From contig NC_021172.1 of NCBI RefSeq assembly GCF_000230975.2, positions 1,860,001-1,924,000 on the forward strand: DNA of 64,000 nt, given 5' to 3'. The notes beneath the pieces were generated by a model that saw only the letters and a list, made by a program, of their open reading frames with translations, had not been told where the DNA came from and ran no database searches. This stretch comes from Hyphomicrobium denitrificans 1NES1 (GTDB lineage: Bacteria > Pseudomonadota > Alphaproteobacteria > Rhizobiales > Hyphomicrobiaceae). This document shows, piece by piece, positions 43,150 through 50,910 of the stretch; the first letter of the stretch is position 1; every line of letters starts with the position of its first letter. The position numbers and the translations under genes were made by a program.

Positions 43150-43543
43150 TCCATCTTCACATATTTCGGAAACTTGGGATCAGGCCGAGCGAACCATGGG
43201 CACTGCCCCACAAGTTCCATCGGATCATCCGGCACCGACTGCCACTCGCGAACAATCGCGTCGGCAATCTCTTCGCGACCGGTGCCATATTGCGCCTGGC
43301 GCGTCCATTCATAGGCCGATCCTGGAATATGTCGTACCGGCACACTGCGCCTGCGTCGAGCAGCGCCAGAATGGCGCGGCGGACGTAGTCGGTTAGCGCA
43401 TTCCCGGAAAGACCGAAATTCGCCCGCCCACCGGGCACGATCTGCCATATCCCAACGGCATCCAGATCAAGCTCGCCCGGATATTGCGATATAACTTCGC
43501 TCAGTGTCTCGCCAGTTCGGCGATGTTTGGGTTCATTGCTCAT
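43146..43543 (-). pseudogene. Frameshifted immunity-like protein gene next to the portal-toxin gene
   Basis: The gene starts at ATG 43543, overlapping the portal stop (ATGA). The first 67 residues (MSNEPKHRRTGETLSEVISQ, LDLDAVGIWQIVPGG, ALTDYVRRAILALLDAGAV) are followed in that frame by a non-conserved run to 43157. In the next frame the expected continuation is intact: VRHIPGSAYEWTRQAQYG, EIADAIVREWQSVPDDPMEL, then CPWFARPDPKFPKYV to the stop at 43146-43148. An extra TG in the GTGTG at 43341-43345 explains the shift. Small acidic proteins of this shape follow toxin tips in many Hyphomicrobiales phage-like portals; the immunity role is inferred. Confidence 0.68.
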
Positions 43544-45273
43544 TTTTGTGTATCTTGTAGCCGTTTTCTATCCACGTTTGATCTGTAGATTTCAGAACGT
43601 CGAGGGTTTCGCCATATTTTTTTGCTTTCCCGAATCCCCAAAAGCGTACCATCAGGCCGTTGGTATGCCTTTCCGTCGTATCCCTTTGGAGCCGGCACTT
43701 CAGTAGCACCGTCCAATAAGTCTGATTTTAATTTCTCGAATTCGCTTCGCTCTAATGTGCGAATATCATCTCCTGCTCTCGCCGCGCGAACTCCTAGTTC
43801 TTTTCCGCCTGGCTTCAACAAATCTTCAAGCGTCTTTTCTGCTGGCTTCAGAACCTTTGGGTTCCGCAACAGGTAGCGAGCGGCGCCCTGGATGATCTTT
43901 GCCATCGCGACGCGGTCGCCATCCGTCCACTGCCCGCCGCCGGATTGGCCTGCAGGGACGCGCGGTTGGTCTTCGCGATATTTGAGAGAGGGGGAACTGT
44001 CCGGCTTCGCGGCATATCCCGCTGCGGCGCGTTTTTCGTCGGCGGTGAGGAAGCTCGCGCCTTCGAGGCGCTTCCAGAGGGCGTCGCGCTCGGGCGCAAG
44101 CGCTTCGATCTGATCGAGATCAGGACGTAACTCGAGTCTTACGTTTGCGCTCGGCGACTCCGCTGCGCGGAGCCGGCCGCCGAGCGCGGGCCTTGTTTCG
44201 AAAGCCGGACCGAGCCAACTCGACAATGCACGCGCGGTGCGGTTCACCAGCGGCAGAACGGTTTGCCGCCAGAAGGCGCGCTGCGCTTCCTGATAATTCG
44301 AATAGGTGTTATCGCCCGGAATGCCGAGCAGCATCGGCGGCACGCCGATCGCGAGCGCGATTTCGCGCGCGGCGGCGTTCTTCGCCTCGATGAAGTCCAT
44401 GTCCTTCGGCGACAGCGACAGCGGCTTCCAGTCGAGGCCGCCTTCGAGCAGCAGCGGACGTCCGGCGGCGCGTGCGCCCTGGAAGTTCGTTTCCAGCTCG
44501 TCTTTCAAGCGTGTGAACTGCTCGTCCGTCATCTGGCCGTTCGACGCGGCATAGACGAGCGCGCCCGAGGGCCGGGCGGAATTGTCGAGCAGTGCCTTGT
44601 TCCATCCCGACGCGGTGTTGTGAATGTCGATCGCGGTCGCCGCCGCTTCGATCGGGCTCATGCCGTAGTGGTCGTTGACGGGATGGAACAAGCGCACGTG
44701 CAGGATCGGGCGCACCCCTTCAACGACGTCGTCGAGGAAGCGCACGGATCGTCCGTAGACGGTGTATTCGTAACCTTCGGGCCAGCCGTCGACGCCCGGG
44801 ATCACCTTCATGCGGTCGGGGCGCAGGATGTGCAGCTCACGCAATTCACCGTCGAGCGCGACGGCTTCGACGTAAGCGTTGCCCGAAACGAGCAGGAAGC
44901 CGTACCAGGCTTCCAGGAAATCGGTCCCCGTGTGATCGAGGCTCGGCCGCCGGATGAGCCCGATCAGCGGATGATCCTCGATCTCGTTCGTACCCTCGTA
45001 GAGGAGCAAGGGGATCGAGGCGGCGGCCTCCGCTATCATGCGCACGCAGCGATAGACGATGGCATTCTGCATGAAGCCTTCGCGCGCGAAGGCGGAATAA
45101 TCGCGCGGCGCCCACACCGGCTCGCCGAGCGTTTGGTAGGCAATGAGCGGACCGGTGGCGGTACCTTTGTTGATTACGCCCGCGCTCGGCGGCCGGGTCG
45201 CGGAACGCGAGTCGCCGAGCGCAACCAAAGAGTCCGGCAGCCAGCGCGATAGCGCCTCCGAGATCAACGACAT
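43540..45273 (-). CDS. GTA portal protein (gp3 type) with C-terminal toxin-like extension
   Basis: A 577-residue protein. Residues about 45-355 are a normal portal (FMQNAIVYRCVRMIAEAAAS, FLEAWYGFLLVSGNAYVEAV, AIGVPPMLLGIPGDNTYSNY). Two palindromic elements are read through in frame: residues ~19-37 (GDSRSATRPPSAGVINK) and ~362-375 (RPALGGRLRAAESPSA). After the usual portal end come PRVPAGQSGGGQWTDG (residues ~435-450), a linker common before toxin tips in this order, and about 130 further residues. The last part is frameshifted at a seven-A run (43617-43623): the +1 frame gives a better ending, RESKKYGETLDVLKST then ENGYKIHKNEQ, stopping at 43533-43535. ATG 45273 has AGGA upstream. Confidence 0.85.
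   Translation of the reverse strand: MSLISEALSRWLPDSLVALGDSRSATRPPSAGVINKGTATGPLIAYQTLGEPVWAPRDYSAFAREGFMQNAIVYRCVRMIAEAAASIPLLLYEGTNEIEDHPLIGLIRRPSLDHTGTDFLEAWYGFLLVSGNAYVEAVALDGELRELHILRPDRMKVIPGVDGWPEGYEYTVYGRSVRFLDDVVEGVRPILHVRLFHPVNDHYGMSPIEAAATAIDIHNTASGWNKALLDNSARPSGALVYAASNGQMTDEQFTRLKDELETNFQGARAAGRPLLLEGGLDWKPLSLSPKDMDFIEAKNAAAREIALAIGVPPMLLGIPGDNTYSNYQEAQRAFWRQTVLPLVNRTARALSSWLGPAFETRPALGGRLRAAESPSANVRLELRPDLDQIEALAPERDALWKRLEGASFLTADEKRAAAGYAAKPDSSPSLKYREDQPRVPAGQSGGGQWTDGDRVAMAKIIQGAARYLLRNPKVLKPAEKTLEDLLKPGGKELGVRAARAGDDIRTLERSEFEKLKSDLLDGATEVPAPKGYDGKAYQRPDGTLLGIRESKKIWRNPRRSEIYRSNVDRKRLQDTQK
44067..44123. repeat. 57-base direct repeat of portal coding sequence, in-gene copy
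   Basis: Partner of 43093-43149 (55 of 57 identical). It encodes the conserved portal segment DLDQIEALAPERDALWKRLE near the original end of the protein. See the distal copy for the arrangement. Confidence 0.88.
44147..44189. repeat. Palindromic GTA-cluster element inside the portal gene (C-terminal side)
   Basis: Copy 6, GCGCTCGGCGACTCCGCTGC then the complementary arm. Read on the minus strand it adds LGGRLRAAESPSAN to the portal without a stop. Confidence 0.88.
45181..45222. repeat. Palindromic GTA-cluster element inside the portal gene (N-terminal side)
   Basis: Copy 7, CGCGCTCGGCGGCCGGGTCG then GGAACGCGAGTCGCCGAGCGC. Read on the minus strand it adds LGDSRSATRPPSAG near residue 20, followed by the shared tail VINK. 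Confidence 0.88.
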
Positions 45274-45299
45274 GAAATGTCCTTTTGAAATTCTGCGCG

Positions 45300-45418
45300 C
45301 ATCCCCTCTCCCCATTGGAGAAATGGGGAAAGGGTTAGGGTGAGGGGCGGCCTCACGAGCGGTGCAAGCTGCTGCTCCTCACCCCGGCCCTCTCCCCGCA
45401 AGCGGGGCGAGGGAAAGG
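45300..45418. repeat. C-rich hairpin repeats between g2 and g3
   Basis: CCCCTCTCCCCATTGGAGAA with complement (45303-45348) and CCTCACCCCGGCCCTCTCCC with its complement around GCAAGC (45377-45416), upstream of the portal gene. No gene is visible here. Confidence 0.75.
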
Positions 45419-45420
45419 AG

Positions 45421-45566
45421 TCGTCATCCTCGAACGTGTGAGCGAAGCGATGCGCGTTCGGGGATCCAGCGCAAGAAGTGCCGAAGGCTCAATATTGTGT
45501 CTTCGACGAGTCTTGCGTCAGATCCCGGCCATCGACGCAACTGCGCTGCACGCGGCCGAGGATGAC
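45421..45566. repeat. Long inverted-repeat element, copy B
   Basis: About 146 bases beginning CGTCATCCTCGAACG and ending GGCCGAGGATGACG, with GGGGATCCAGCGCAAGAAG inside and a centre containing CAATATTG. The centre matches the reverse complement of copy A at 40711-40849. It lies directly downstream of the terminase gene. Confidence 0.8.
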
Positions 45567-45571
45567 GAGCG

Positions 45572-47098
45572 TTAGAGCATTCTCACTGTTGGCTTCATCG
45601 TATCGCTCAGAAGTAGATCGGTAATCGCCCAGACGAGCGCGTCGGCGCGGTCGGGGCTGCGGCCCTTGACCGTTCCATCGCAGCCAAACGCGCACATCTG
45701 GTCTTCGAGAGCATCGAAGCGACCGACGTGCGCGACACGACCTTCCGCATAGAGCGCCGCGACCGGCTCGGCCCGAACCCATTTTCCCCGCGTCGCTCTG
45801 ACTTTGACGACGGGGAAATTCTGTCGAAACTGCTGCAGAACGGAGACGACGAGATCTCCGCCTTGATTGACCTCGGCCACCATGCGGTCGGCCTCGAAAT
45901 CGTCGTAAGCGCCGAGGACCGCGCGCGCCCACACTTCCGGCGTTCGTCCCTGCACGGTGCGATCGGCGAGAACATAGGCGCGCTTGTCGATACCGAGACC
46001 GGCGACAACAATCCCGCACGCATCCGACGACGCCGTCGCCGTCACGGGAGGATCAACCGCGACGACGACGCGCTGCATTTCGGGCGCCCCTTCGACGCGC
46101 GCTTCCTCGATCCAATGCCGCCGCCATAAGCCGTCGCTTGCATCCTCGACGATCTCGCCGAGCAGTTCCTGCCGACCGATTGCCGAACCCGCATAACGCC
46201 GCGTCATCTCGGCGAGGAACGTCGGCGCAAGGTTCAGCGCGTTATCGGCCGTTGCGAGATTGACGGTCACGGTCGCCTCGTCTGCGATGATTTTCTTCAA
46301 CAGCTTCGTCGCGCGCGGTGTGGTCGTCACGCAGGCGCGCGGCGCATCTCCCAAGCGCAAGGCGAATTGCAGCATGTCCCACGCCTTCTCCGCGTTGCGC
46401 CATTTGGCAAGCTCGTCGCACCAGGCGGCGGTGAACTGCGGACCGCGCAACGCTTCGGCTTCGTCCGCCGAGAACAATTCCGCGACCGCGCCGCTCGGCC
46501 ACGTGAGCCGCCGCTTCGACGGTTCGAAGTCCGGGCGCTCGTGCGCGGGATGAACTGCGAGCAATCCCGATTGCCCTTCGATCATGACGTTACGGACGTC
46601 GCCTAGGGTTTTTCCGACAAGTGCGATTCTTATTGGTTGCGCCTTGCGACCCCCCTCCGGGGAGCCGGCCGCAAGGCGCGGGGGTGTTACGCCGGCCGCC
46701 GAGTGCGGCCCTGGGTCTTCGCCACGGGCAATTTCACGGACCCATTCGGCGCCGGCGCGGGTTTTGCCGGAGCCTCGGCCGCCAAGCAGCATCCACACGC
46801 GCCATGCTTTATTGATTGCACCCGGCGACTCCCCTGCGGGGAGCCGGCCGCCGGGTGCGCTCGATGGTGCGCGAGATTCGTCCAACAAGGCCGCGCTCGG
46901 CGGCCGGCTCGCGGAACGCGAGTCGGAAGCTCCAATCAAAGAAGGACAAAGCTGATCGTCCCGCGCCCAGAGCTGCCAATCGTAGGCAATGAACTCAAGC
47001 TCGGCGGCGGAGAGCTCATTCAGAACTTCGCTGAGACGTCCGTTTGCGATTGAGGCGTTCAAGACGTTCCGCAATTTCGCGGCGTAGGTCTTCCGCAT
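45572..47098 (-). CDS. GTA terminase large subunit (gp2 type) with three in-frame palindromic insertions
   Basis: A 508-residue DNA-packaging motor. Walker A is GGRGSGKT at residues 106-113, the ATPase acidic motif lies in FTAAWCDELAKW, and the nuclease acidic residues are near VVVAVDPP and DRADALVWAI. Residues ~51-97 (SDSRSASRPPSAA and GGRLPAGESPGAINK) and ~136-155 (GVTPPRLAAGSPEGGRK) are read from three palindromic elements and have no counterpart in other GTA terminases, which go straight from the WQLWARDDQL block to WRVWMLLGGRG. The start is uncertain: ATG 47098 overlaps g1 by 83 bases and TTG 47062 is an alternative. Confidence 0.9.
   Translation of the reverse strand: MRKTYAAKLRNVLNASIANGRLSEVLNELSAAELEFIAYDWQLWARDDQLCPSLIGASDSRSASRPPSAALLDESRAPSSAPGGRLPAGESPGAINKAWRVWMLLGGRGSGKTRAGAEWVREIARGEDPGPHSAAGVTPPRLAAGSPEGGRKAQPIRIALVGKTLGDVRNVMIEGQSGLLAVHPAHERPDFEPSKRRLTWPSGAVAELFSADEAEALRGPQFTAAWCDELAKWRNAEKAWDMLQFALRLGDAPRACVTTTPRATKLLKKIIADEATVTVNLATADNALNLAPTFLAEMTRRYAGSAIGRQELLGEIVEDASDGLWRRHWIEEARVEGAPEMQRVVVAVDPPVTATASSDACGIVVAGLGIDKRAYVLADRTVQGRTPEVWARAVLGAYDDFEADRMVAEVNQGGDLVVSVLQQFRQNFPVVKVRATRGKWVRAEPVAALYAEGRVAHVGRFDALEDQMCAFGCDGTVKGRSPDRADALVWAITDLLLSDTMKPTVRML
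46639..46680. repeat. Palindromic GTA-cluster element in the terminase gene, copy 8
   Basis: GCGCCTTGCGACCCCCCTCC then GGGGAGCCGGCCGCAAGGCGC. It encodes PRLAAGSPEGGRKAQ on the minus strand. A partial copy (GCCGGCCGCCGAGTGCGG, 46690-46707) follows in the same gene. Confidence 0.85.
46818..46859. repeat. Palindromic GTA-cluster element in the terminase gene, copy 9
   Basis: GCACCCGGCGACTCCCCTGC then GGGGAGCCGGCCGCCGGGTGC. It encodes APGGRLPAGESPGA followed by the shared tail INK. Confidence 0.88.
46891..46929. repeat. Palindromic GTA-cluster element in the terminase gene, copy 10
   Basis: CCGCGCTCGGCGGCCGGCTC then GCGGAACGCGAGTCGG. It is in the opposite orientation to copy 9, 31 bases away, and encodes SDSRSASRPPSAA. 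Confidence 0.85.
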
Positions 47099-47420
47099 GG
47101 GCGAGCGCCTCCTTGCTCTTGGCGTCGCCTCCCGTTGCCTTTCGCTTCGTCATCTCACGTTGCATCTCAACGGCTTTCTCCAATGCATTGACCATCTGCG
47201 ACAGCGCGCGGGACGCACGCTCGCGATCCTGCGAGGTGAGACCCTTCTGCTTTTCGAGCTTTTCGAGTTCGCCGTCGATCGTGTTGTAGACACGTTGTAC
47301 GAGGGATCTTTTTGTTGGCGCTCGGCGACTCGCATTCTGCGAGCCGGCCGCCGAGCGCGTGGTGCTCTTCGTCATGCGGACGCGCGACGTTGCCCGCCGC
47401 GCGCTCGATGCCGCTGCCAT
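47016..47420 (-). CDS. GTA small terminase (gp1 type)
   Basis: A 134-residue basic, helical protein. The C-terminal part (LVQRVYNTIDGELEKLEKQK, ALSQMVNALEKAVEMQREMTKR, ALAHAEDLRREIAERLERLNRK) resembles the gp1 family that acts as small terminase in RcGTA. Residues ~21-37 (TRSAAGSQNASRRAPTKR) are encoded by a palindromic element. ATG 47420 has AAGGTGA upstream; ATG 47375 is an alternative that would keep the element. It is the first gene of the GTA cluster, so the GTA promoter should lie in 47421-47850. Confidence 0.82.
   Translation of the reverse strand: MAAASSARRATSRVRMTKSTTRSAAGSQNASRRAPTKRSLVQRVYNTIDGELEKLEKQKGLTSQDRERASRALSQMVNALEKAVEMQREMTKRKATGGDAKSKEALAHAEDLRREIAERLERLNRKRTSQRSSE
47313..47360. 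repeat. Palindromic GTA-cluster element in g1, copy 11
   Basis: GGCGCTCGGCGACTCGCATT then the complementary arm TGCGAGCCGGCCGCCGAGCGC. It is read in a third frame relative to the copies in terminase and portal, giving RSAAGSQNASRRAP. Confidence 0.85.
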
Positions 47421-47637
47421 ACGCTGCTCACCTTTTCGATTTCTGGAAAACGCAGTTCGGCAAAACGGCCGAAATTTTCAGCGAGAACGTGTCGTCTCAC
47501 ACTTTCCGCGTTATATAGAAATGATGCCTGAGAAGCGTCGCGCTGTCAATCGCAAAAATCGCGTAACGCATTGAAAATTATTACGATTATTGAATTTCTT
47601 CAGACAAACGTCAAAGTATAAATCAGCGCTGAGGGAC

Positions 47638-47670
47638 GGGGATAAGATTTTTCCACGCCCGCAACGTTCA
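47638..47670 (-). promoter_or_regulatory. Putative GTA activator-binding motif upstream of g1
   Basis: On the plus strand GGGGATAAG (47638-47646), a T-rich spacer of 17 bases, then ACGTTCA (47664-47670), ending 218 bases upstream of g1 (minus strand). The same two blocks with the same 17-base spacing occur at 55909-55941 upstream of the GafY-like gene. CTTATCCCC resembles a DnaA box, and the GafY-like protein carries a DnaA-type DNA-binding domain. Binding is inference. Confidence 0.55.
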
Positions 47671-47850
47671 TCGTGTGACCTGGATGGCCGCCTCGGAGGG
47701 CGGCCATGACGTGTTGGAGAAATGAAGGCTCCTCACACAAGATTGGAAGTCGAAACGCTCACCCCTTCACTCCATGGCCGGGCTTGGCCCGGCCATCCAG
47801 AGCAGCATGCGCGCCCGTTTGGCCGCCGTTCGCCGGTGAACGCCGACGCG
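47671..47850. other. Non-coding gap with two GC-rich hairpins
   Basis: Between the GTA and the YcgN gene lie two perfect hairpins: ATGGCCGCC-loop-GGCGGCCAT (47684-47707) and ATGGCCGGGC-TT-GGCCCGGCCAT (47774-47795). The second lies downstream of the YcgN gene stop and could end its transcript or insulate the GTA promoter. AT-rich sequence at 47570-47625 could hold the GTA core promoter. I see no gene or tRNA. Confidence 0.45.
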
Positions 47851-48510
47851 TTAGCGTGATCGCCCGGAGGACCCGGCGCGCTCCTTAGATTGGTGACGCT
47901 GCTCAGGTTGGGCGTGATCCTCGCTCTCCCCTAAATCCGGGATGATGTAGCGCCAGTAGTTCTCTTCCTTGACGCGCCGCTCGCTCATGGCGAACGAGCG
48001 AACCGAGATGCCGGCCTGATGCACGGTCTCGGGCGAGCCCGAGACAAGCGGATGCCACCAGGGAAGATCGCGCCCCTCGCCGACAATGCGATAGCCGCAG
48101 GTCGGCGGCAGCCATCTCAGCTCACGCGCCCGTTTGACGTCGATCTCTAGGCAGTCGGGCATCTTGCTGAAACGATTCGCATAATCCCGGCACCGGCAGG
48201 TGCGGACGTTCAACATGCTGCAGGCGAGCCGGGTGGTGTAGACCTCGCTCGTGTCCTCGTCCTCGAGCTTTATGAGGCAGCAGCGGCCGCAGCCGTCGCA
48301 GAGCGATTCCCACTCCTCCGGCGACAACTGCTCAAGCGTTTTGGTCTTCCAGAACGGTTTTCCGTCGCCGTCCAACGTCGATCTCTCTTCCACTTGCCAG
48401 TGACGCCGAATTGACCACAATTTGGTCGCCTTGAGACGCCTAACGTCCGGCGCCAAGGTTTGCGGTGCGTCCGGCAGGAGGCGCCGCAATCGGCGCTTGC
48501 AATGCGTCAC
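47851..48510 (-). CDS. YcgN/UPF0260-family cysteine-cluster protein
   Basis: A 219-residue protein. The core, [36 protein letters not shown], then [21 protein letters not shown] and [23 protein letters not shown], matches the UPF0260 family with its CxxCxxCC cluster. The function of the family is not established; a metal or iron-sulfur site is plausible. The N-terminal ~45 residues before the conserved core are probably real or partly spurious; a GTG (VEERSTLDG) at about 48393 would give the more usual family length. Confidence 0.85.
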   Translation of the reverse strand: MTHCKRRLRRLLPDAPQTLAPDVRRLKATKLWSIRRHWQVEERSTLDGDGKPFWKTKTLEQLSPEEWESLCDGCGRCCLIKLEDEDTSEVYTTRLACSMLNVRTCRCRDYANRFSKMPDCLEIDVKRARELRWLPPTCGYRIVGEGRDLPWWHPLVSGSPETVHQAGISVRSFAMSERRVKEENYWRYIIPDLGESEDHAQPEQRHQSKERAGSSGRSR

Positions 48511-48606
48511 GTGTTTTGGTGCTGAAGGGGCTTAAGCCCCCTTGCGTTGCAAGGCAAGTCTGGCCCCGCACGGCAAGTCTGGCGTGGCGGGGCGACGTGG
48601 CAAGGG

Positions 48607-50898
48607 ATGACGGTCTTGAACGACTGGTTCTTCAGGCAAGGCGGACGCGACCGTTTCATCAACTGGCTTGCCATTGATTCGAAACTCAACTCGACGCTTG
48701 GCGAGAGTTGGTCTCGCATCAAGGATTATTGGAACGCGGGTTCGAGCTACTTCGCACGCTTCCAACTCGTCGGCTGGCGGCGGCTGTTGAACGAGTTCGC
48801 GTCCGAAGGGCTGACGATGCTCTTCGGCGGCTTCGTCGTGCTCTACGGCCTCGCCCTTCCCGCCTTCCAGGAATTCGATGAAAGCAAGTTCCAGACCGGC
48901 AAGTATGCGGTGACGTTTCTCGACGTCAACGGCAACGAGATCGGCAAGCGCGGCATCCTGCATAACGATGCGGTGCCGCTCGACCAGATTCCGGACGTCT
49001 TGATCAAGGCGACGCTCGCAACCGAGGACCGGCGCTTCTTCGAGCATTACGGTATCGACGTGCTCGGCACCGTGCGCGCACTTTTGACCAACGTACAGGC
49101 GAACGAGGTCGTGCAAGGCGGCTCGACGCTGACCCAGCAGCTCGCGAAGAATCTCTTCCTGTCGTCGGAACGCTCGCTGCAGCGAAAGATCAAGGAGCTG
49201 TTCCTCGCCTTCCTGCTTGAGAGCCGATACTCGAAACGGCAGATCCTGAAGCTCTATTTCGACCGTGCCTACATGGGCGGCGGCACGTTCGGCGTCGAAG
49301 CCGCGGCGCAGTATTATTTCGGCAAGTCGGTGCGCGACATCAATATGGCGGAAGCGGCGATGCTCGCCGGGCTTTTCAAGGCACCGACGAAATTCTCGCC
49401 TCTCGTCGATCTGGCGGCGTCGCGCGCCCGAACCAATCAGGTGCTCGATAATCTGGTCGAAGCCGGATACTACACGGCAGGGCAGGTTCATGCGGCGCGC
49501 ATGAACCCGGCCAAGATCGCCGAGAACCGGACATCGACCAGCCCGGACTGGTTCCTCGACTGGGCCTACGAAGAAGTGCAGCGCCTGGCGGAAGGCAAAG
49601 GCCAGTATGTTCTGACGGCGCGCACGACCGTCGACCTGACGTTGCAGCGGCAGGCGGAAGAAGCGCTCAACGCCACGCTGAAGCGCAACGGCCGGGCCGA
49701 TCATTTCAATTCCGGCGCCATCGTCGTGATGGAGCCCGACGGCAAGGTGCGCGCCATCGTCGGCGGACCGGACTACGGCGAAAGCCAGTTCAACCGCGCG
49801 ACGCACGCCAAACGTCAGCCCGGCTCGTCGTTCAAGGTTTACGTCTATGCGGCTGCGATGGAGAACGGCTATACGCCCGACACGATCGTACGCGACGCCT
49901 CGCGCTCGTGCGGAAACTGGTCGCCGTCGAACTACGGCGGCGGTGGCGGCTCCGGAGCACGCATGCCATTGTGGCAGGCGCTCGCACGGTCGCTGAACAC
50001 CGTTGCTACCGAACTCTCGTTTGCCGTCGGACGCGACAAGGTCATCGAGATGACGAAGCGGCTCGGCATCGATGGCGTCAAGAAGACGTGCTCGATGGCG
50101 CTCGGCGACGGCGGCATCACCGTCCTCGAACACACCGGCGGGTTCGCGACGTTCGCCAACGGCGGCAAGCGTGCGACGCCTTACGGCATCCTCGACATCA
50201 CGACCTCGAAAGGCGACCTGCTCTATTCGCGCGAACGCGATGAGCCTCCGCCGAAGCAAATCCTTTCGCAGCACGTCGCCGAAGAGATGAACACGATGCT
50301 GTATCGCGTCGTCAACGAAGGGACCGGCGGCATGGCCAACCTCGACTTCACCAATGTTGCAGGTAAGACGGGAACGTCGACCGGACCCAAAGACGCGTGG
50401 TTCATGGGCTTCACCGGCAAGTATGTTGCGGGCGTCTGGATCGGCAACGACGACAACCATGCGATGCGTGCCGGTGTCACCGGAGGCCATCAGGCGGCAC
50501 CCGTCTGGCACGACCTGATGACGGTCGCGCATACCGACATGAACATTCCGACGATCCCCGGCTTGGCGCCGCACCCGCGGCAGATCGAGGAGCAGCAGCG
50601 GCTTGCGGCGCTCAAGGCCGCGCAAGTTGCGGCCGGCATCGAGCCGACGAAAGCTGCCGACACGGGCAAGCCCGAAAGCATCATGCCGGACAAGACGCGT
50701 GCCGTGTTGAAAACACTGACGGCGGCACTGCGCAAAGCCGAGGGCGGCCCCGGCGAACCCGCGGCGTCGCCTGCTCCCTCCGGTGCGCCGCAGGATCCCG
50801 TGAAGGAGAAGCCGGCAGAGCGGCCCGACCGGCGCGCGACGCTTTTCGATTCATCTCCCGGCGAGTTGGCGACATCGCCCGCTCAGAGCGCGCAATAG
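48607..50898 (+). CDS. Penicillin-binding protein 1A-like bifunctional peptidoglycan synthase
   Basis: A 763-residue membrane enzyme. One membrane helix (LTMLFGGFVVLYGLALPAF, near residues 75-95) precedes a glycosyltransferase domain with catalytic Glu140 in ATEDRRFFEHYGID and GGSTLTQQLAKNLFLS. The transpeptidase domain has S407-SF-K410 (QPGSSFKVYVYAAA), SLNT (ARSLNTVATELS) and KTGTS. A low-complexity Pro/Ala tail follows. The cytoplasmic N-terminus of about 75 residues is longer than usual for PBP1A. ATG 48607 is chosen; a TTG at 48547 extends the frame without support. It leads an operon with two small membrane proteins. Confidence 0.92.
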   Translation: MTVLNDWFFRQGGRDRFINWLAIDSKLNSTLGESWSRIKDYWNAGSSYFARFQLVGWRRLLNEFASEGLTMLFGGFVVLYGLALPAFQEFDESKFQTGKYAVTFLDVNGNEIGKRGILHNDAVPLDQIPDVLIKATLATEDRRFFEHYGIDVLGTVRALLTNVQANEVVQGGSTLTQQLAKNLFLSSERSLQRKIKELFLAFLLESRYSKRQILKLYFDRAYMGGGTFGVEAAAQYYFGKSVRDINMAEAAMLAGLFKAPTKFSPLVDLAASRARTNQVLDNLVEAGYYTAGQVHAARMNPAKIAENRTSTSPDWFLDWAYEEVQRLAEGKGQYVLTARTTVDLTLQRQAEEALNATLKRNGRADHFNSGAIVVMEPDGKVRAIVGGPDYGESQFNRATHAKRQPGSSFKVYVYAAAMENGYTPDTIVRDASRSCGNWSPSNYGGGGGSGARMPLWQALARSLNTVATELSFAVGRDKVIEMTKRLGIDGVKKTCSMALGDGGITVLEHTGGFATFANGGKRATPYGILDITTSKGDLLYSRERDEPPPKQILSQHVAEEMNTMLYRVVNEGTGGMANLDFTNVAGKTGTSTGPKDAWFMGFTGKYVAGVWIGNDDNHAMRAGVTGGHQAAPVWHDLMTVAHTDMNIPTIPGLAPHPRQIEEQQRLAALKAAQVAAGIEPTKAADTGKPESIMPDKTRAVLKTLTAALRKAEGGPGEPAASPAPSGAPQDPVKEKPAERPDRRATLFDSSPGELATSPAQSAQ

Positions 50899-50910
50899 GA
50901 GGACCGCCGG

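Noticed and set aside
48532-50625. 697-residue open frame antisense to the PBP1A-like gene
   Set aside because: Composition is typical of a GC-rich reverse-frame shadow; the plus-strand gene has full catalytic motifs.
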